A DNA stretch of 64,000 nucleotides from Romboutsia weinsteinii (GTDB lineage Bacteria; Bacillota; Clostridia; Peptostreptococcales; Peptostreptococcaceae). The notes below the pieces were generated by a model that saw only the letters and a program-made list of their open reading frames with translations, did no database searches and was not told where the DNA came from. This document shows positions 7,948 through 16,488 of the stretch, one piece after another. The stretch's first letter is position 1, and the number at the start of each line of letters is the position of its first letter. The stretch covers positions 62,001 through 126,000 of the forward strand of contig NZ_NOJY02000007.1 in NCBI RefSeq assembly GCF_002250835.2. The letters run 5' to 3'. Position numbers and translations under genes: made by a program.

Positions 7948-8619
7948 CTATTTCTTATAAATATCTATAAAAGCATCGTACCCTTTATCTTTTAACTCTT
8001 GTACTGTTTTATCTGCATTGTTTCTGTCATTGTAAGAACCAGATACTACTCTATAGAATATTTTTGACTCTGGAGGTGTTGAAGTCTCAATATTTTTACC
8101 CAATATAGCTTCTGCAATATCTTTTCCTATACAATCTTTATTCGCATTATATACATTTGCATCATCTTTATCATCTACAAAGCAAGTTTCTATTAATATA
8201 GCAGTATCTCTAGTATGTTTTAGCCAATACAATCCAGTTGACTGCTTAGAACCTCTAACTCTAAAATGGCTACCTAATTTTTGGTTTACTCTGTCTGCAT
8301 AAACTTTACCTGCATCATTGTAATACCAAGTTTCTGTTCCTGTTGTATTGCTATCTCTATCACTAGATCCTGCATTAAAATGTATTTGTACTACTACATC
8401 AAATTTAGGTAGGTTATTGCATAATGCGACTTGCTCTGCTAGATAACTTGACGTTTTAGCTTTATCTAGTTTATTAGTAACTACATCTGCTCCTCCTTGT
8501 TTTAGCCAATATACGATTTTTTCAGTTAATACTCTATTTTGCTCACCTTCATTTATATGTCCTACTGCTCCTGTTCCTGCACCTGATAATGTGTGTCCTG
8601 GCATTATAAATACCCTCAT
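7948..8619 (-). CDS. N-acetylmuramoyl-L-alanine amidase with SPOR domain (phage-type endolysin)
   Basis: A 223-residue Amidase_3 enzyme that cuts the MurNAc-L-Ala bond of peptidoglycan. The zinc-site residues are visible: His9 in FIMPGHT, a Glu in HINEGEQN (24 or 26), His80 in VQIHFNAG and the catalytic Glu144 in ILIETCF. A C-terminal SPOR-like domain (about 185-223, YRVVSGSYNDRNNADKTVQE) would bind glycan strands. There is no signal peptide, as in phage endolysins that leave through a holin or in mother-cell lysis enzymes. No holin or structural phage gene is near, so it looks like a prophage remnant or a domesticated lysin. Confidence 0.85.
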   Translation of the reverse strand: MRVFIMPGHTLSGAGTGAVGHINEGEQNRVLTEKIVYWLKQGGADVVTNKLDKAKTSSYLAEQVALCNNLPKFDVVVQIHFNAGSSDRDSNTTGTETWYYNDAGKVYADRVNQKLGSHFRVRGSKQSTGLYWLKHTRDTAILIETCFVDDKDDANVYNANKDCIGKDIAEAILGKNIETSTPPESKIFYRVVSGSYNDRNNADKTVQELKDKGYDAFIDIYKK

Positions 8620-8830
8620 ATTATAGCTCTCCTTTCTATTTAAATAATTATTTTACTGCTTGATTTAAATCTATTGCTGTTACCTAACATAATATGCATT
8701 TAAGTACAGATATAAGACTAAATTCTAATATTAAAATAGAAAAATATGATGTCAATTCTAAGCATTATTGCATTAAGTATCTCTAGATTGGAAATAATAA
8801 TTTATTATAATATTTTTAAAGGAGAAAACT

Positions 8831-9487
8831 ATGCTTGTCGTATTTGTAAGAAGTATTATACTGTATCTAGCTGTCTTAATAGCTCTTAGAGTGATGGGAA
8901 AGGGCGAAATCGCTGAGATGAACTGTTTTGATTTAGTAATAACTTTTTTACTGGCAGAGGTAGCATCTATTCCAATGGAAAATAATAATATTCCAATGAT
9001 TAATGGGATAGCTTCAATTACAGGTCTCGTACTTATGCAAACTTTAATATCTTTTTTAACTTTAAAAAGTAGAAAACTTAATACATTTTTATCTGGAAAG
9101 CCATCTATATTAATAGATAAAGGTAAAATAATATACAAAGAACTAAAAAAAGAAAAAGTAAGCATTGATGAGCTTTTAGAGCAATTAAGAGTTCAAGGGT
9201 ATTTTAGTATAAAAGATGTTCAATATGCAATATTAGAAACTGATGGAAATCTAAGTGTTTTACCGTCTGCTGGTTATGACTCAACACCTAGAGAAAATTT
9301 TAGACATCTACCATTATCATTGATTTTAGATGGTAATATTATTAATGAAAATCTTAATATTATTAATAAAGATATAGCGTGGCTTGATGAAGTATTAAAA
9401 GCTAATAATATTGATAGTCAAACAGATGTTCTTCTGTGTGTACTAGATGAAAATGATAAAGTTTACATACAACTAAAGCAATCATAA
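8831..9487 (+). CDS. YetF-family (DUF421) membrane protein
   Basis: A 218-residue protein with three N-terminal hydrophobic helices (about 3-75, including LIALRVMGKGEIAEM) followed by a cytoplasmic YetF domain (LSGKPSILIDKGKIIYKELKK, then LLEQLRVQGYFSIKDVQYAILETDG). The family is common in sporulating Firmicutes and several members are linked to spores or general stress; the biochemical role is unknown. The ribosome binding site AAAGGAGAAAAC lies just before ATG. It is followed at once by a DUF4363 gene, the usual clostridial pairing. Confidence 0.85.
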   Translation: MLVVFVRSIILYLAVLIALRVMGKGEIAEMNCFDLVITFLLAEVASIPMENNNIPMINGIASITGLVLMQTLISFLTLKSRKLNTFLSGKPSILIDKGKIIYKELKKEKVSIDELLEQLRVQGYFSIKDVQYAILETDGNLSVLPSAGYDSTPRENFRHLPLSLILDGNIINENLNIINKDIAWLDEVLKANNIDSQTDVLLCVLDENDKVYIQLKQS

Positions 9488-9508
9488 ATGTATTGAGGTG
9501 AAATTCTA

Positions 9509-9889
9509 TTGAAATCAACAGCTTTCGTTTTGATCTGGACTATTATTTTTATAATTATTGGTATTTTTGTAAACTTTAATGTTGATAATTTTACCGAGAA
9601 ATATACTGATAATATTACTGTTATTGAGAATTATATTGAAGATGATAATTGGGAAGAAGCTAATAATAAATTAAATGAATTTTGTGACACATGGTATAAA
9701 GAGAAAAATATTTATTATAAATTACTAGATCACACTTTTTTCGATGATATATCCTTATATACAAATATTTTAGATAAAAGTATTGAATTAAAAGATAAGT
9801 CAAAATGTCTAGAACAAATTGAGACCATCAAAATCACATTAGAAAATATTATTGAAAGTGTTAAGTTTGATATTAATCATATATTATAA
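9509..9889 (+). CDS. DUF4363 family membrane-anchored protein
   Basis: A 126-residue protein with one N-terminal membrane helix (about 5-25) and an extracytoplasmic helical body containing the WEEANNKLNEFCDTWYKEKN pattern typical of DUF4363. The start is TTG at 9509, chosen because GAGGTG sits 8 bases upstream. It lies 21 bases after the YetF-family gene and is surely co-transcribed with it. The function is unknown; the pair may form one envelope complex. Confidence 0.75.
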   Translation: MKSTAFVLIWTIIFIIIGIFVNFNVDNFTEKYTDNITVIENYIEDDNWEEANNKLNEFCDTWYKEKNIYYKLLDHTFFDDISLYTNILDKSIELKDKSKCLEQIETIKITLENIIESVKFDINHIL

Positions 9890-9977
9890 ATTATTGGTTT
9901 ATTATGATATAATATCAATTGATTAATTTAATAAATAGTTTGAGAGGAGAATCTACTGTATAGTAGTAATAATATCC

Positions 9978-10313
9978 ATGATTGTTAATATAACAGATGA
10001 AGCCAAAAATAGGCTAAATGAGATGTTTAGTGATTTTAAAATTGAAAATAAATTATTTAGAGTATATGTACGTGATATGAGTTCTTGATACGGACCTATA
10101 TTTGATGTAGCTCTGGATGAGCCTACAATTAATGATAATATTTATGCATGTGATGATTACAATGTTATAGTTAATAAAGAATTATCACTTGAAATAAGTG
10201 TTGTTAATGTTTATTTTAAATCTTACATTGCAGGTAGTGGATTTAAAGTTACCACCGATCTGATTTGGAAAGATGAATATTACTATAATAATACTTGGTC
10301 AAAACCATGGTAG
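9978..10313 (+). CDS. HesB-like protein, candidate selenoprotein (in-frame UGA as Sec37)
   Basis: The frame from ATG 9978 to TAG 10311-10313 encodes 111 residues if the TGA at 10086-10088 is read as selenocysteine. It reads MIVNITDEAKNRLNEMF, then LFRVYVRDMSS-U-YGP, IFDVALDEP, and GSGFKV near the end. This matches the HesB-like (seleno)protein family related to iron-sulfur carriers IscA/HesB, in which Sec or Cys stands before a G-G-P motif; here the first Gly is Tyr. A bacterial SECIS-like hairpin follows (separate entry). The best Shine-Dalgarno, GAGAGGAGA at 9942-9950, is about 27 bases from the ATG, which is unusually far, and no ATG, GTG or TTG in frame is closer. The alternative is a pseudogene, but coding continues cleanly for 74 codons past the UGA. 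Confidence 0.7.
10107..10126 (+). promoter_or_regulatory. SECIS-like hairpin after the UGA of the HesB-like gene
   Basis: The RNA GUAGCUC-UGGAU-GAGcCUAC forms a seven-pair stem with one bulged C and a five-base loop carrying GG. The loop begins 25 bases after the UGA, inside the 16-37 base spacing known for bacterial selenocysteine insertion elements, and a G is in the first two loop positions as that consensus requires. Confidence 0.6.
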
Positions 10314-10343
10314 AGATAAATATTGTTATAGTAAACTAATAAC

Positions 10344-10386
10344 AATAGAAAGCTAGCTATATAAGATATATAGCTAGCTTTCTATT
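10344..10386. terminator. Bidirectional terminator between the HesB-like gene and argG
   Basis: A long inverted repeat, AATAGAAAGCTAGCTATAT / ATATATAGCTAGCTTTCTATT, separates two convergent genes and ends within the argG stop region. Confidence 0.8.
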
Positions 10387-11632
10387 ATATAGTTCTATCT
10401 GATGATACAAATTCCATCTGACATGAATCTTTACTTATATTTAAACTCTTAAGAGCCTTAATTTTAAGAGGAAGTGTATACAGGTTTATAAATCCTTCTG
10501 CATCTTTTTGATCATAAAGATCACTAGACCCAAATGAAGATATACCATGGTCGTAAAGCGCATTTTCTGTAAATATACCCGCAGGCTTTATTATTCCTTT
10601 ATATAACATTATTCTAACAGTTCCAGTTACATTGTCCTGTGTAGTTTCAATAAATGCATCAATAGATTCTCTAAGCTTTGAATACCAAAGACCATTATAT
10701 ATAAGCTCTCCATATTTATATGAAATTATTTGCTTATAGTGAAGAGTATCTTTATCAAGTGTTGCGCTCTCTAATATATTGTGGGCCTCATAAAGTATCG
10801 TGCCACCAGGTGTTTCATATATCCCTCTTGATTTCATACCTACCAATCTATTTTCTACTATATCAATAATTCCTATACCATGCTTAGCTCCTAGCTCATT
10901 TAATGTTTTAACTAAGTCTACAGGAGATAACTCTTCATCGTTAATCTTCTTTGGTACTCCTTTATCAAAATAAATTTCAATATATTCTTCTTTATTATCT
11001 GCATCAAGTGGCGACTTACATACTTTGTAAACTGATGTGCTATGTTCATTTTCTAGATATTCTAAATCTCCACCCTCAGTAGATGTATGCCATAAGTTAG
11101 CATCTACTGAATAAATTTTCTCTTTTGTTGCAGTAACCTTTATGTTATGTTTTGAAGCATACTCAAGTGCATCTTCTCTAGATTCTATATCCCAAATTCT
11201 CCAAGGTGCAATGACTTTTAGATTTGGATCTAAGGCTGCTATAGAAGCTTCAAATCTTACTTGGTCATTTCCTTTCCCAGTGCAACCATGGCAAATATAT
11301 TTTGCTTTTTCAAGATGTGCTATATCTACTAATTTTTTAGCTATAATAGGTCTAGCTAGAGATGTTCCTAGTAAATATTTATTTTCATATTTGGCTTCAG
11401 CTTTAACTGCCTTGAAAATTGTATCTGTTACAAATTCTTCGCAGGCATCTTCTATATAGGCTTTAATTGCACCACTTTGTATAGCTTTATCATATACCTC
11501 TTCCATGTTGTCATCTTGACCTACATTTATACATACTGCAATAACATCAATATCATAGTGCTCTTTTAACCAAGGAATTGTTATTGATGTGTCTAACCCT
11601 CCTGAATATGCTAAAATAACTTTTTCTTTCAT
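10385..11632 (-). CDS. argG: Argininosuccinate synthase
   Basis: A 415-residue cytoplasmic enzyme that joins citrulline and aspartate with ATP to form argininosuccinate, the penultimate step of arginine synthesis. The N-terminal pyrophosphatase loop AYSGGLDTS (residues 8-16) is intact, as are [15 protein letters not shown] and the C-terminal oligomerisation part. I place the start at ATG 11632, five codons inside the longest frame, because GGAGGGG stands 6 bases before it. argH is not adjacent: the next gene downstream is convergent. Expression is controlled by a T-box leader. The C-terminal end (EFVSSDRTI) runs into the terminator. Confidence 0.95.
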   Translation of the reverse strand: MKEKVILAYSGGLDTSITIPWLKEHYDIDVIAVCINVGQDDNMEEVYDKAIQSGAIKAYIEDACEEFVTDTIFKAVKAEAKYENKYLLGTSLARPIIAKKLVDIAHLEKAKYICHGCTGKGNDQVRFEASIAALDPNLKVIAPWRIWDIESREDALEYASKHNIKVTATKEKIYSVDANLWHTSTEGGDLEYLENEHSTSVYKVCKSPLDADNKEEYIEIYFDKGVPKKINDEELSPVDLVKTLNELGAKHGIGIIDIVENRLVGMKSRGIYETPGGTILYEAHNILESATLDKDTLHYKQIISYKYGELIYNGLWYSKLRESIDAFIETTQDNVTGTVRIMLYKGIIKPAGIFTENALYDHGISSFGSSDLYDQKDAEGFINLYTLPLKIKALKSLNISKDSCQMEFVSSDRTI

Positions 11633-11661
11633 AATTAACCCCTCCAAATATTATTTTAAAA

Positions 11662-11693
11662 TAAAAAAACTCCTAGCAAATAAATGCTAAGAG
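11662..11693 (-). terminator. T-box terminator, gene-proximal module
   Basis: The minus strand forms CTCTTAGC/GCTAGGAG followed by TTTTTTT. It is mutually exclusive with the antiterminator formed by the T-box at 11703-11717. Confidence 0.8.
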
Positions 11694-11754
11694 GCGAATT
11701 TCCCGCGGTACCACTCTTATTGATAAGTTTCACAATATAAAGATATACAACTAA

Positions 11755-11790
11755 ATAAAAAACGCCCCTTGGAATAAACCAAGAGACGAA
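11755..11790 (-). terminator. T-box terminator, promoter-proximal module
   Basis: The minus strand forms CGTCTCTTGG/CCAAGGGGCG followed by TTTTTT, downstream of the T-box at 11798-11812. Confidence 0.8.
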
Positions 11791-12008
11791 TTAATATCCG
11801 CGTTACCACTCTAATTGATAAGATAAACTTATCCACTCTTTCCCTTAAGGCGAGATCACCTACTACCTTACTTAATTTCAAATAGTATTCTCAAAAGTTC
11901 TCTTCACATAAAAATCGCTACTAGGCTTTCACCATCCCTAGCTCTCTAAAAACTTAAATTATGCTACTCTCTTTTTCATAGAATTTACTCTATTAATTTA
12001 TATTTGTA

Positions 12009-12037
12009 ATAGTAATATATTTTTTTAGATTAGTCAA
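12009..12037 (-). promoter_or_regulatory. Promoter of the argG T-box transcript
   Basis: TTGACT (12032-12037) and TACTAT (12009-12014) are 17 bases apart on the minus strand. Transcription would start near 12002, just before stem I. Confidence 0.65.
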
Positions 12038-12113
12038 TTATATAGTATTTTTTATTTATATATATTTTTTTATATCGTAAAATTTTTCTTATTTATTTTC
12101 AATTAAAAACAAA

Positions 12114-12163
12114 TAAGAAAAATCCTATGATACTTGGTTTAGTAATTTCATAGGATTTTATAA
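12114..12163. terminator. Terminator after truA
   Basis: The arms AAAATCCTATGA and TCATAGGATTTT flank an 18-base loop. On the minus strand the second arm runs into T-rich sequence, ending the operon that closes with truA. Confidence 0.75.
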
Positions 12164-12175
12164 TTAAATCATTTA

Positions 12176-12913
12176 TTAATATTTTACTTTATATAGGTAA
12201 AGTCCTTTTGCTGGTGCAGTATCTGATGAAAGACTTCTATTTTTATTTTCTAGCATAGTTTTTATATCTTCTGGTGTTATCTTTTTATGACCTACATCAA
12301 TAAGAGCACCTACAATTATTCTAGCCATATTGTATAAGAATCCATTACCTTCTATATAAACTTCAACTAAGTCATTTTTTTCTTGTATACTTATAGAGTC
12401 TATAGTTCTTATATTAGATTTCTTTTTTGACTTAGAAGATGCAAAACTTGTAAAGTCATGCTCACCTAATAAATATTCACTTGCTTCTTTCATTAGTTCT
12501 AAATCAAGTTTCTTTTCTAAGTGTATGCTATGTTTTCTTGTAAATGGATTACAAACTTTATTATTATCTATTCTATATAAATAAATTTTAGTTTTTGCAT
12601 TGTATCTAGAATGGAATCTATCCTCTACTTCTTCAACACTTTTAATAACTATATCTTCTGGTAAATATTCAGATAAGTATTTTTGGATCTTTGAAGTTGA
12701 GTCTTTAGATAATGTTTTAAAGTTCACTACTTGACCATATGCATGAACACCCATATCTGTTCTTCCAGAACCGATAATTTCAATTGGTTCATCTGTCATT
12801 TTACATAGTACAGTTTCTATCTTTCCTTGTATTGTCATATCATTATCTTTTAATCTTTGGAAACCTTTGTATCTTGAACCATCGTATTGTACTACCATTT
12901 TTATATTTCTCAT
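12176..12913 (-). CDS. truA: tRNA pseudouridine(38-40) synthase TruA
   Basis: A 245-residue enzyme, the usual TruA length, converting uridines 38-40 of the tRNA anticodon arm to pseudouridine. The catalytic motif GSGRTDMGVHAYGQVVNF holds the nucleophilic Asp, and HDFTSFASSKSKKK and EGNGFLYNMARIIVGAL are typical of the C-terminal half. It is the last gene of the HD-lipoprotein-regulator-kinase operon, 13 bases after the kinase gene, and is probably there by co-transcription rather than by shared function. Confidence 0.95.
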   Translation of the reverse strand: MRNIKMVVQYDGSRYKGFQRLKDNDMTIQGKIETVLCKMTDEPIEIIGSGRTDMGVHAYGQVVNFKTLSKDSTSKIQKYLSEYLPEDIVIKSVEEVEDRFHSRYNAKTKIYLYRIDNNKVCNPFTRKHSIHLEKKLDLELMKEASEYLLGEHDFTSFASSKSKKKSNIRTIDSISIQEKNDLVEVYIEGNGFLYNMARIIVGALIDVGHKKITPEDIKTMLENKNRSLSSDTAPAKGLYLYKVKY

Positions 12914-12926
12914 ATCTGTCCTCTTT

Positions 12927-14360
12927 CTAGATTGATTCTATTAACTTATTTTTAAGAGTAAAGGTAATCTTTGTACCTACATTCTTTTCGCTTTCTAGTT
13001 TCATTTCTCCACTGTGTAGCTTCACAATCTCACTACTTATTGCTAATCCTAAACCACTTCCAGCTTTATTATAATCTTCTTGGAAAAACTTATCTAATAC
13101 TTTATCTAAGTTTTCTTTCTCAATTCCTAAACCATCATCTTCAACACAAATTGTAGTAAATTCATCATCCTGTGAAACATTTACAGTTATAAAGCCACCA
13201 TCATGAGTAAATTTTATAGAGTTTTGAACAAGATTAATAAGTACTTGTCTAAGCCTATTTTTATCTCCTTGGATGCATTTTATTTCATCACTTTGGAATT
13301 TATATGATAATGTAATGTTTTTCTCATTAGTTTTAACTTTAAGTTGATTTACTACTCCTTTAGCTAGTTCTTCGATATTAACCATATCGACTTGTATCTT
13401 GATTCTATCTGATGATAACCTAGAGAAGTCTAATAATTCTTCAACAAGTTTTATTAATCTCTCAGTCTCATCTTGTATAATGCCTAGCCCTAAATCTAAT
13501 TCATCCGTAGTAATACCTTCATATCCAAGAGTCTCACTCCAACCTTTTATTGAAGTTAGAGGCGTTCTTAATTCATGTGAGATAGATGAAATAAACTCTT
13601 CCTTTAACTTTCTACTTTTGTCTATCTCTCCAGCCATATATTCAAAAGTTTGTGCAAAGTCTCCAATCTCATCATCTGAAATATTTCTATTTTTAAGTTT
13701 AACACTATAATTACCATGAGCAAGTTCATTTGCAAATTGCTTTAATTCTCTAAGAGGTTGTATTAAAGTCTCTGCAAACCTAAGGCTTATTGAAATTGCA
13801 ATAAGTAAAATAAAAACACCTGCAAGAATTAAAGCAAGGGATAATTTTAGAATAGCCGTATCTACCTTCTCAAGCGAAACAGTATATCTAACTACTCCTT
13901 CAATAATGTTATTTACCTTAATTGGAGTAGATATACTCATTACATGTTCATTATTCTCAGGCAATCTATATGTATGTGGCGCAATATTTTTACTATCTTT
14001 AAGCGCTCTATAAACATCTTCATAATTAACCTTCTCTTTAGTCTTAAAACCATATTGATCAATAATTACATTCCTATTTTTATCTATAATTTGTATAGCA
14101 AATTTAGAATTAGTCGGAAATGATCCTTGGCTCAATATATTATTTATTTTATCTTCAAAGCTCACAGGCTCCATAGTTGTAGTGTTCATACTCATATTAG
14201 TAAGATTTATTTGTGATTTAAGAGTATGTTTAATAATATCATAATAATAGTTTTGTATATATGCTAAGAAAAGTCCTTCAAATAGAGTAACAGTTATAAT
14301 AATAATTGTAAAGTAATTCTTAATTACTTTTTTTCTTAGACCTTCAAAATGTAGTGCCAT
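12927..14360 (-). CDS. Sensor histidine kinase (HAMP-HisKA-HATPase)
   Basis: This 477-residue membrane kinase has helix 1 at about 14-34, an extracytoplasmic PAS/Cache-like sensor at about 35-170, helix 2 at about 172-194 and a HAMP linker up to about 245. The HisKA motif SISHELRTP has His262, and the HATPase domain has N box VLINLVQNSIKFT and G boxes EDDGLGIE and GSGLGLAI. The stop/start overlap with the upstream regulator gene (the A of ATG at 14360 is shared) implies translational coupling. It should phosphorylate the paired OmpR-type regulator. The signal is unknown; the co-transcribed lipoprotein with calcium-loop repeats is a candidate accessory sensor. Confidence 0.92.
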   Translation of the reverse strand: MALHFEGLRKKVIKNYFTIIIITVTLFEGLFLAYIQNYYYDIIKHTLKSQINLTNMSMNTTTMEPVSFEDKINNILSQGSFPTNSKFAIQIIDKNRNVIIDQYGFKTKEKVNYEDVYRALKDSKNIAPHTYRLPENNEHVMSISTPIKVNNIIEGVVRYTVSLEKVDTAILKLSLALILAGVFILLIAISISLRFAETLIQPLRELKQFANELAHGNYSVKLKNRNISDDEIGDFAQTFEYMAGEIDKSRKLKEEFISSISHELRTPLTSIKGWSETLGYEGITTDELDLGLGIIQDETERLIKLVEELLDFSRLSSDRIKIQVDMVNIEELAKGVVNQLKVKTNEKNITLSYKFQSDEIKCIQGDKNRLRQVLINLVQNSIKFTHDGGFITVNVSQDDEFTTICVEDDGLGIEKENLDKVLDKFFQEDYNKAGSGLGLAISSEIVKLHSGEMKLESEKNVGTKITFTLKNKLIESI

Positions 14361-15058
14361 TAATCTTCCTTTCTAAAACAGTATCCATATCCCCAAATAG
14401 TTTGTATATATTGTGGTTTTGATGGGTCATCCTCTATTTTATTTCTAATCCTTCTAATATTAACATCTACAATCTTAAAATCATATAAATAGTTTGTACC
14501 CCATACCTCATCTAGTATTTGGTCTCTACTTAAAGACTGCTTTGCATTTGTTATTAAGTACTTTACTATTGAAAACTCCGTAGGAGTAAGCTCTATTTCT
14601 TTATTATTTTTAAATAATTTTCTTTTATCTAAATTCAATATAAAAGGTGGAGAAACAATCTCGCTAGAATTTATATTAGATTCTTCTTTCTTCACTCTTC
14701 TAATCAATGCTGATACTCTTACTAAAAGTTCTTTAATACTAAATGGTTTAATCATATAATCATCAGCACCAGAGATAAATCCTTCTATCTTATCATCTTC
14801 TTGTGCCTTTGCTGTAAGCATTATAATTCCAACCTGGTCGAAGTTTTGTCTAATATACTTACACACATCTATACCACTCATATCAGGTAGCATAACATCT
14901 AGTAAAGCAATAGTAATGTCCTTTTCTGTAGACAGTTTTTCAATTGCTTCAGATCCAGTACCTGCTTCTATTATCTCATAACCTTCTCTTTTTAAGTTTA
15001 TACTTACAAAACTTCTAATTCCAATTTCATCTTCTAAGATTAATATTTTTTCCTTCAT
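14360..15058 (-). CDS. OmpR-family response regulator
   Basis: A 232-residue protein with a receiver domain at residues 1-120 (acidic pocket ED, phospho-acceptor Asp54 in LLDVMLPD, conserved Lys in MIKPF) and a winged-helix DNA-binding domain from about 135 (TPTEFSIVKYL, then RRIRNKIEDDPSKPQYIQTI and GYGYCF). It is coupled to the kinase downstream. Its ATG is 19 bases after the lipoprotein stop, with GGAGGATCAG as ribosome binding site. Confidence 0.93.
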   Translation of the reverse strand: MKEKILILEDEIGIRSFVSINLKREGYEIIEAGTGSEAIEKLSTEKDITIALLDVMLPDMSGIDVCKYIRQNFDQVGIIMLTAKAQEDDKIEGFISGADDYMIKPFSIKELLVRVSALIRRVKKEESNINSSEIVSPPFILNLDKRKLFKNNKEIELTPTEFSIVKYLITNAKQSLSRDQILDEVWGTNYLYDFKIVDVNIRRIRNKIEDDPSKPQYIQTIWGYGYCFRKED

Positions 15059-15077
15059 CTGATCCTCCCAATAAGTA

Positions 15078-16478
15078 CTAATAAATTAGCGAAAAATACT
15101 CTTTTAATTTTAATGCACTTGTATCAATATCTAGTTTTTTTAAGTTATCTTCATTATCTATTTCAAGATAATATGTATAATCATCTGATTCAGACAATAT
15201 AATACCAGGATGTGTCGATATCTTACTATTATCATCTGCAATAGATTTTTCAAGTACAGAAATAGTAAATAATCCTATGGATTCAAATTTTTCTTTATCA
15301 TAATATGAGAATTTAAAACTTGTTCCATTACTATTATATTCTTGGCTTACATACAGTCTCTCCTTAAGATTAGTAGGGACTAAAAGCTTATAATTATATT
15401 GATAATTATAATATATCTGACTGTTAAATACTACATTTGACTCTTCACCTAATTTTTCATTCCATTTATACCATATTATATTGGCAGAGTTTTTAGAAGT
15501 ATATGCTTGTCCATTTCCACTTCCAATAACAATAGGTATATCTAATACCTTATCTTTATTGATATCTTCAGGTGCTATGTAATAAGACTTTGTTAGTGTG
15601 TGATCATCATCTTTAAACACCTTTTCAATCTTATTATTCTCTACAAAAATCATTCGTGTAGTATATGTAGTGTATTTGTTATTTTCATTAAATGTTGGGA
15701 TATCAAGAATTATCCCCTTTTTAGAAGATGCAATATTACCAACTGTTATATACAAATCACCTAAGTTTTTTACATTTTCAAAACTAACCGTATCTTTAAT
15801 ATCCAAATTGCTATCTTTAAAGTTTCCTATACTTGTATACATAGTATTTGTTTTAGTGTTTAGTTGAAGAAGAAGTATATCTATAACATCATCATTATCT
15901 AGGTATCCGATTTTTATCTTTATATCTGTAATATTACGACTTTCATCTAACCAGTTAGATTCTAGGGTATAGGCTAAACTAACACTATCATTTTCATATT
16001 TATAAATGAATAAATTTGTACTGTCACCATCCTTTGACAATAATATTATTTCCTTAGTTCCATCTCCATCTAAATCATAAAAATTAATATACTCAGCAGT
16101 CTCTCCAGGCACTAGATTTTCCCCTCTGTCTATATAGACAGTTTTACCATCTTTACTATCTTCACTAAGCAATAAGAATCCAACCTTATTTTTATCTTCA
16201 TTAATGTCTTCTTTCTTGATAACAGCTATAATTTCATTTATACCATCATTATTTAAATCAACTTTATTAACTTTGCCAGTCTCTCTTGCATTTTTAGGCA
16301 ATAAAAGCTTTGATGATTTGCTAAGATGTTTATTTATTCCATTATATAGTACTTGATTTTCTTCATTAGTTCTAGGCGGATCTTCAATAAGTTGCTCTGG
16401 AGACTGTGAACTTACACTACATCCTGTTGTAAAAAGAAGCATTAAACATGCCACTGTTGTAACCTTTGCTAATTTCAT
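15078..16478 (-). CDS. VCBS/FG-GAP-like repeat lipoprotein
   Basis: The 466-residue protein has a signal peptide ending in the lipobox LLFTTGC. I start it at ATG 16478 (MKLAK), 6 bases after AGGAGG, two codons inside the longest frame. The body holds at least four calcium-loop-like repeats of the form D-x-N/D-x-D-G-x-x-E/D-I: VDLNNDGINEIIAV, YDLDGDGTKEIILL, GYLDNDDVIDILLL and DINKDKVLDIPIVI. Such repeats build beta-propellers of surface proteins. Its location at the head of a two-component operon suggests it senses or modulates the envelope signal, but this is inference. The C-terminal third was not recognised. Confidence 0.7.
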   Translation of the reverse strand: MKLAKVTTVACLMLLFTTGCSVSSQSPEQLIEDPPRTNEENQVLYNGINKHLSKSSKLLLPKNARETGKVNKVDLNNDGINEIIAVIKKEDINEDKNKVGFLLLSEDSKDGKTVYIDRGENLVPGETAEYINFYDLDGDGTKEIILLSKDGDSTNLFIYKYENDSVSLAYTLESNWLDESRNITDIKIKIGYLDNDDVIDILLLQLNTKTNTMYTSIGNFKDSNLDIKDTVSFENVKNLGDLYITVGNIASSKKGIILDIPTFNENNKYTTYTTRMIFVENNKIEKVFKDDDHTLTKSYYIAPEDINKDKVLDIPIVIGSGNGQAYTSKNSANIIWYKWNEKLGEESNVVFNSQIYYNYQYNYKLLVPTNLKERLYVSQEYNSNGTSFKFSYYDKEKFESIGLFTISVLEKSIADDNSKISTHPGIILSESDDYTYYLEIDNEDNLKKLDIDTSALKLKEYFSLIY

Positions 16479-16488
16479 TAACAACCTC

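Larger units (their letters stand above)
11650..12002 (-). promoter_or_regulatory. T-box riboswitch leader of argG with two antiterminator/terminator modules
   Basis: The leader of about 350 bases carries one stem I region with the hallmark GATGGTGAAAGCC (about 11924-11937) and a specifier arm around 11881-11897 (CTTTTGAGAATACTATT). Two T-box sequences follow: AGAGTGGTAACGCGG at 11798-11812 and AGAGTGGTACCGCGG at 11703-11717, each with its own terminator. Only about 40 bases separate the first terminator from the second T-box, too few for a second stem I. By family logic uncharged tRNA, presumably tRNA-Arg, binds and blocks termination. The specifier codon is not certain by eye: AGA is present in the right area but overlaps AAU and UAC. 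Confidence 0.85.

Noticed and set aside
8773..9165. 130-codon minus-strand frame opposite the YetF gene
   Set aside because: It is the mirror of the YetF coding sequence, has no ribosome binding site and codes for a low-complexity hydrophobic chain.
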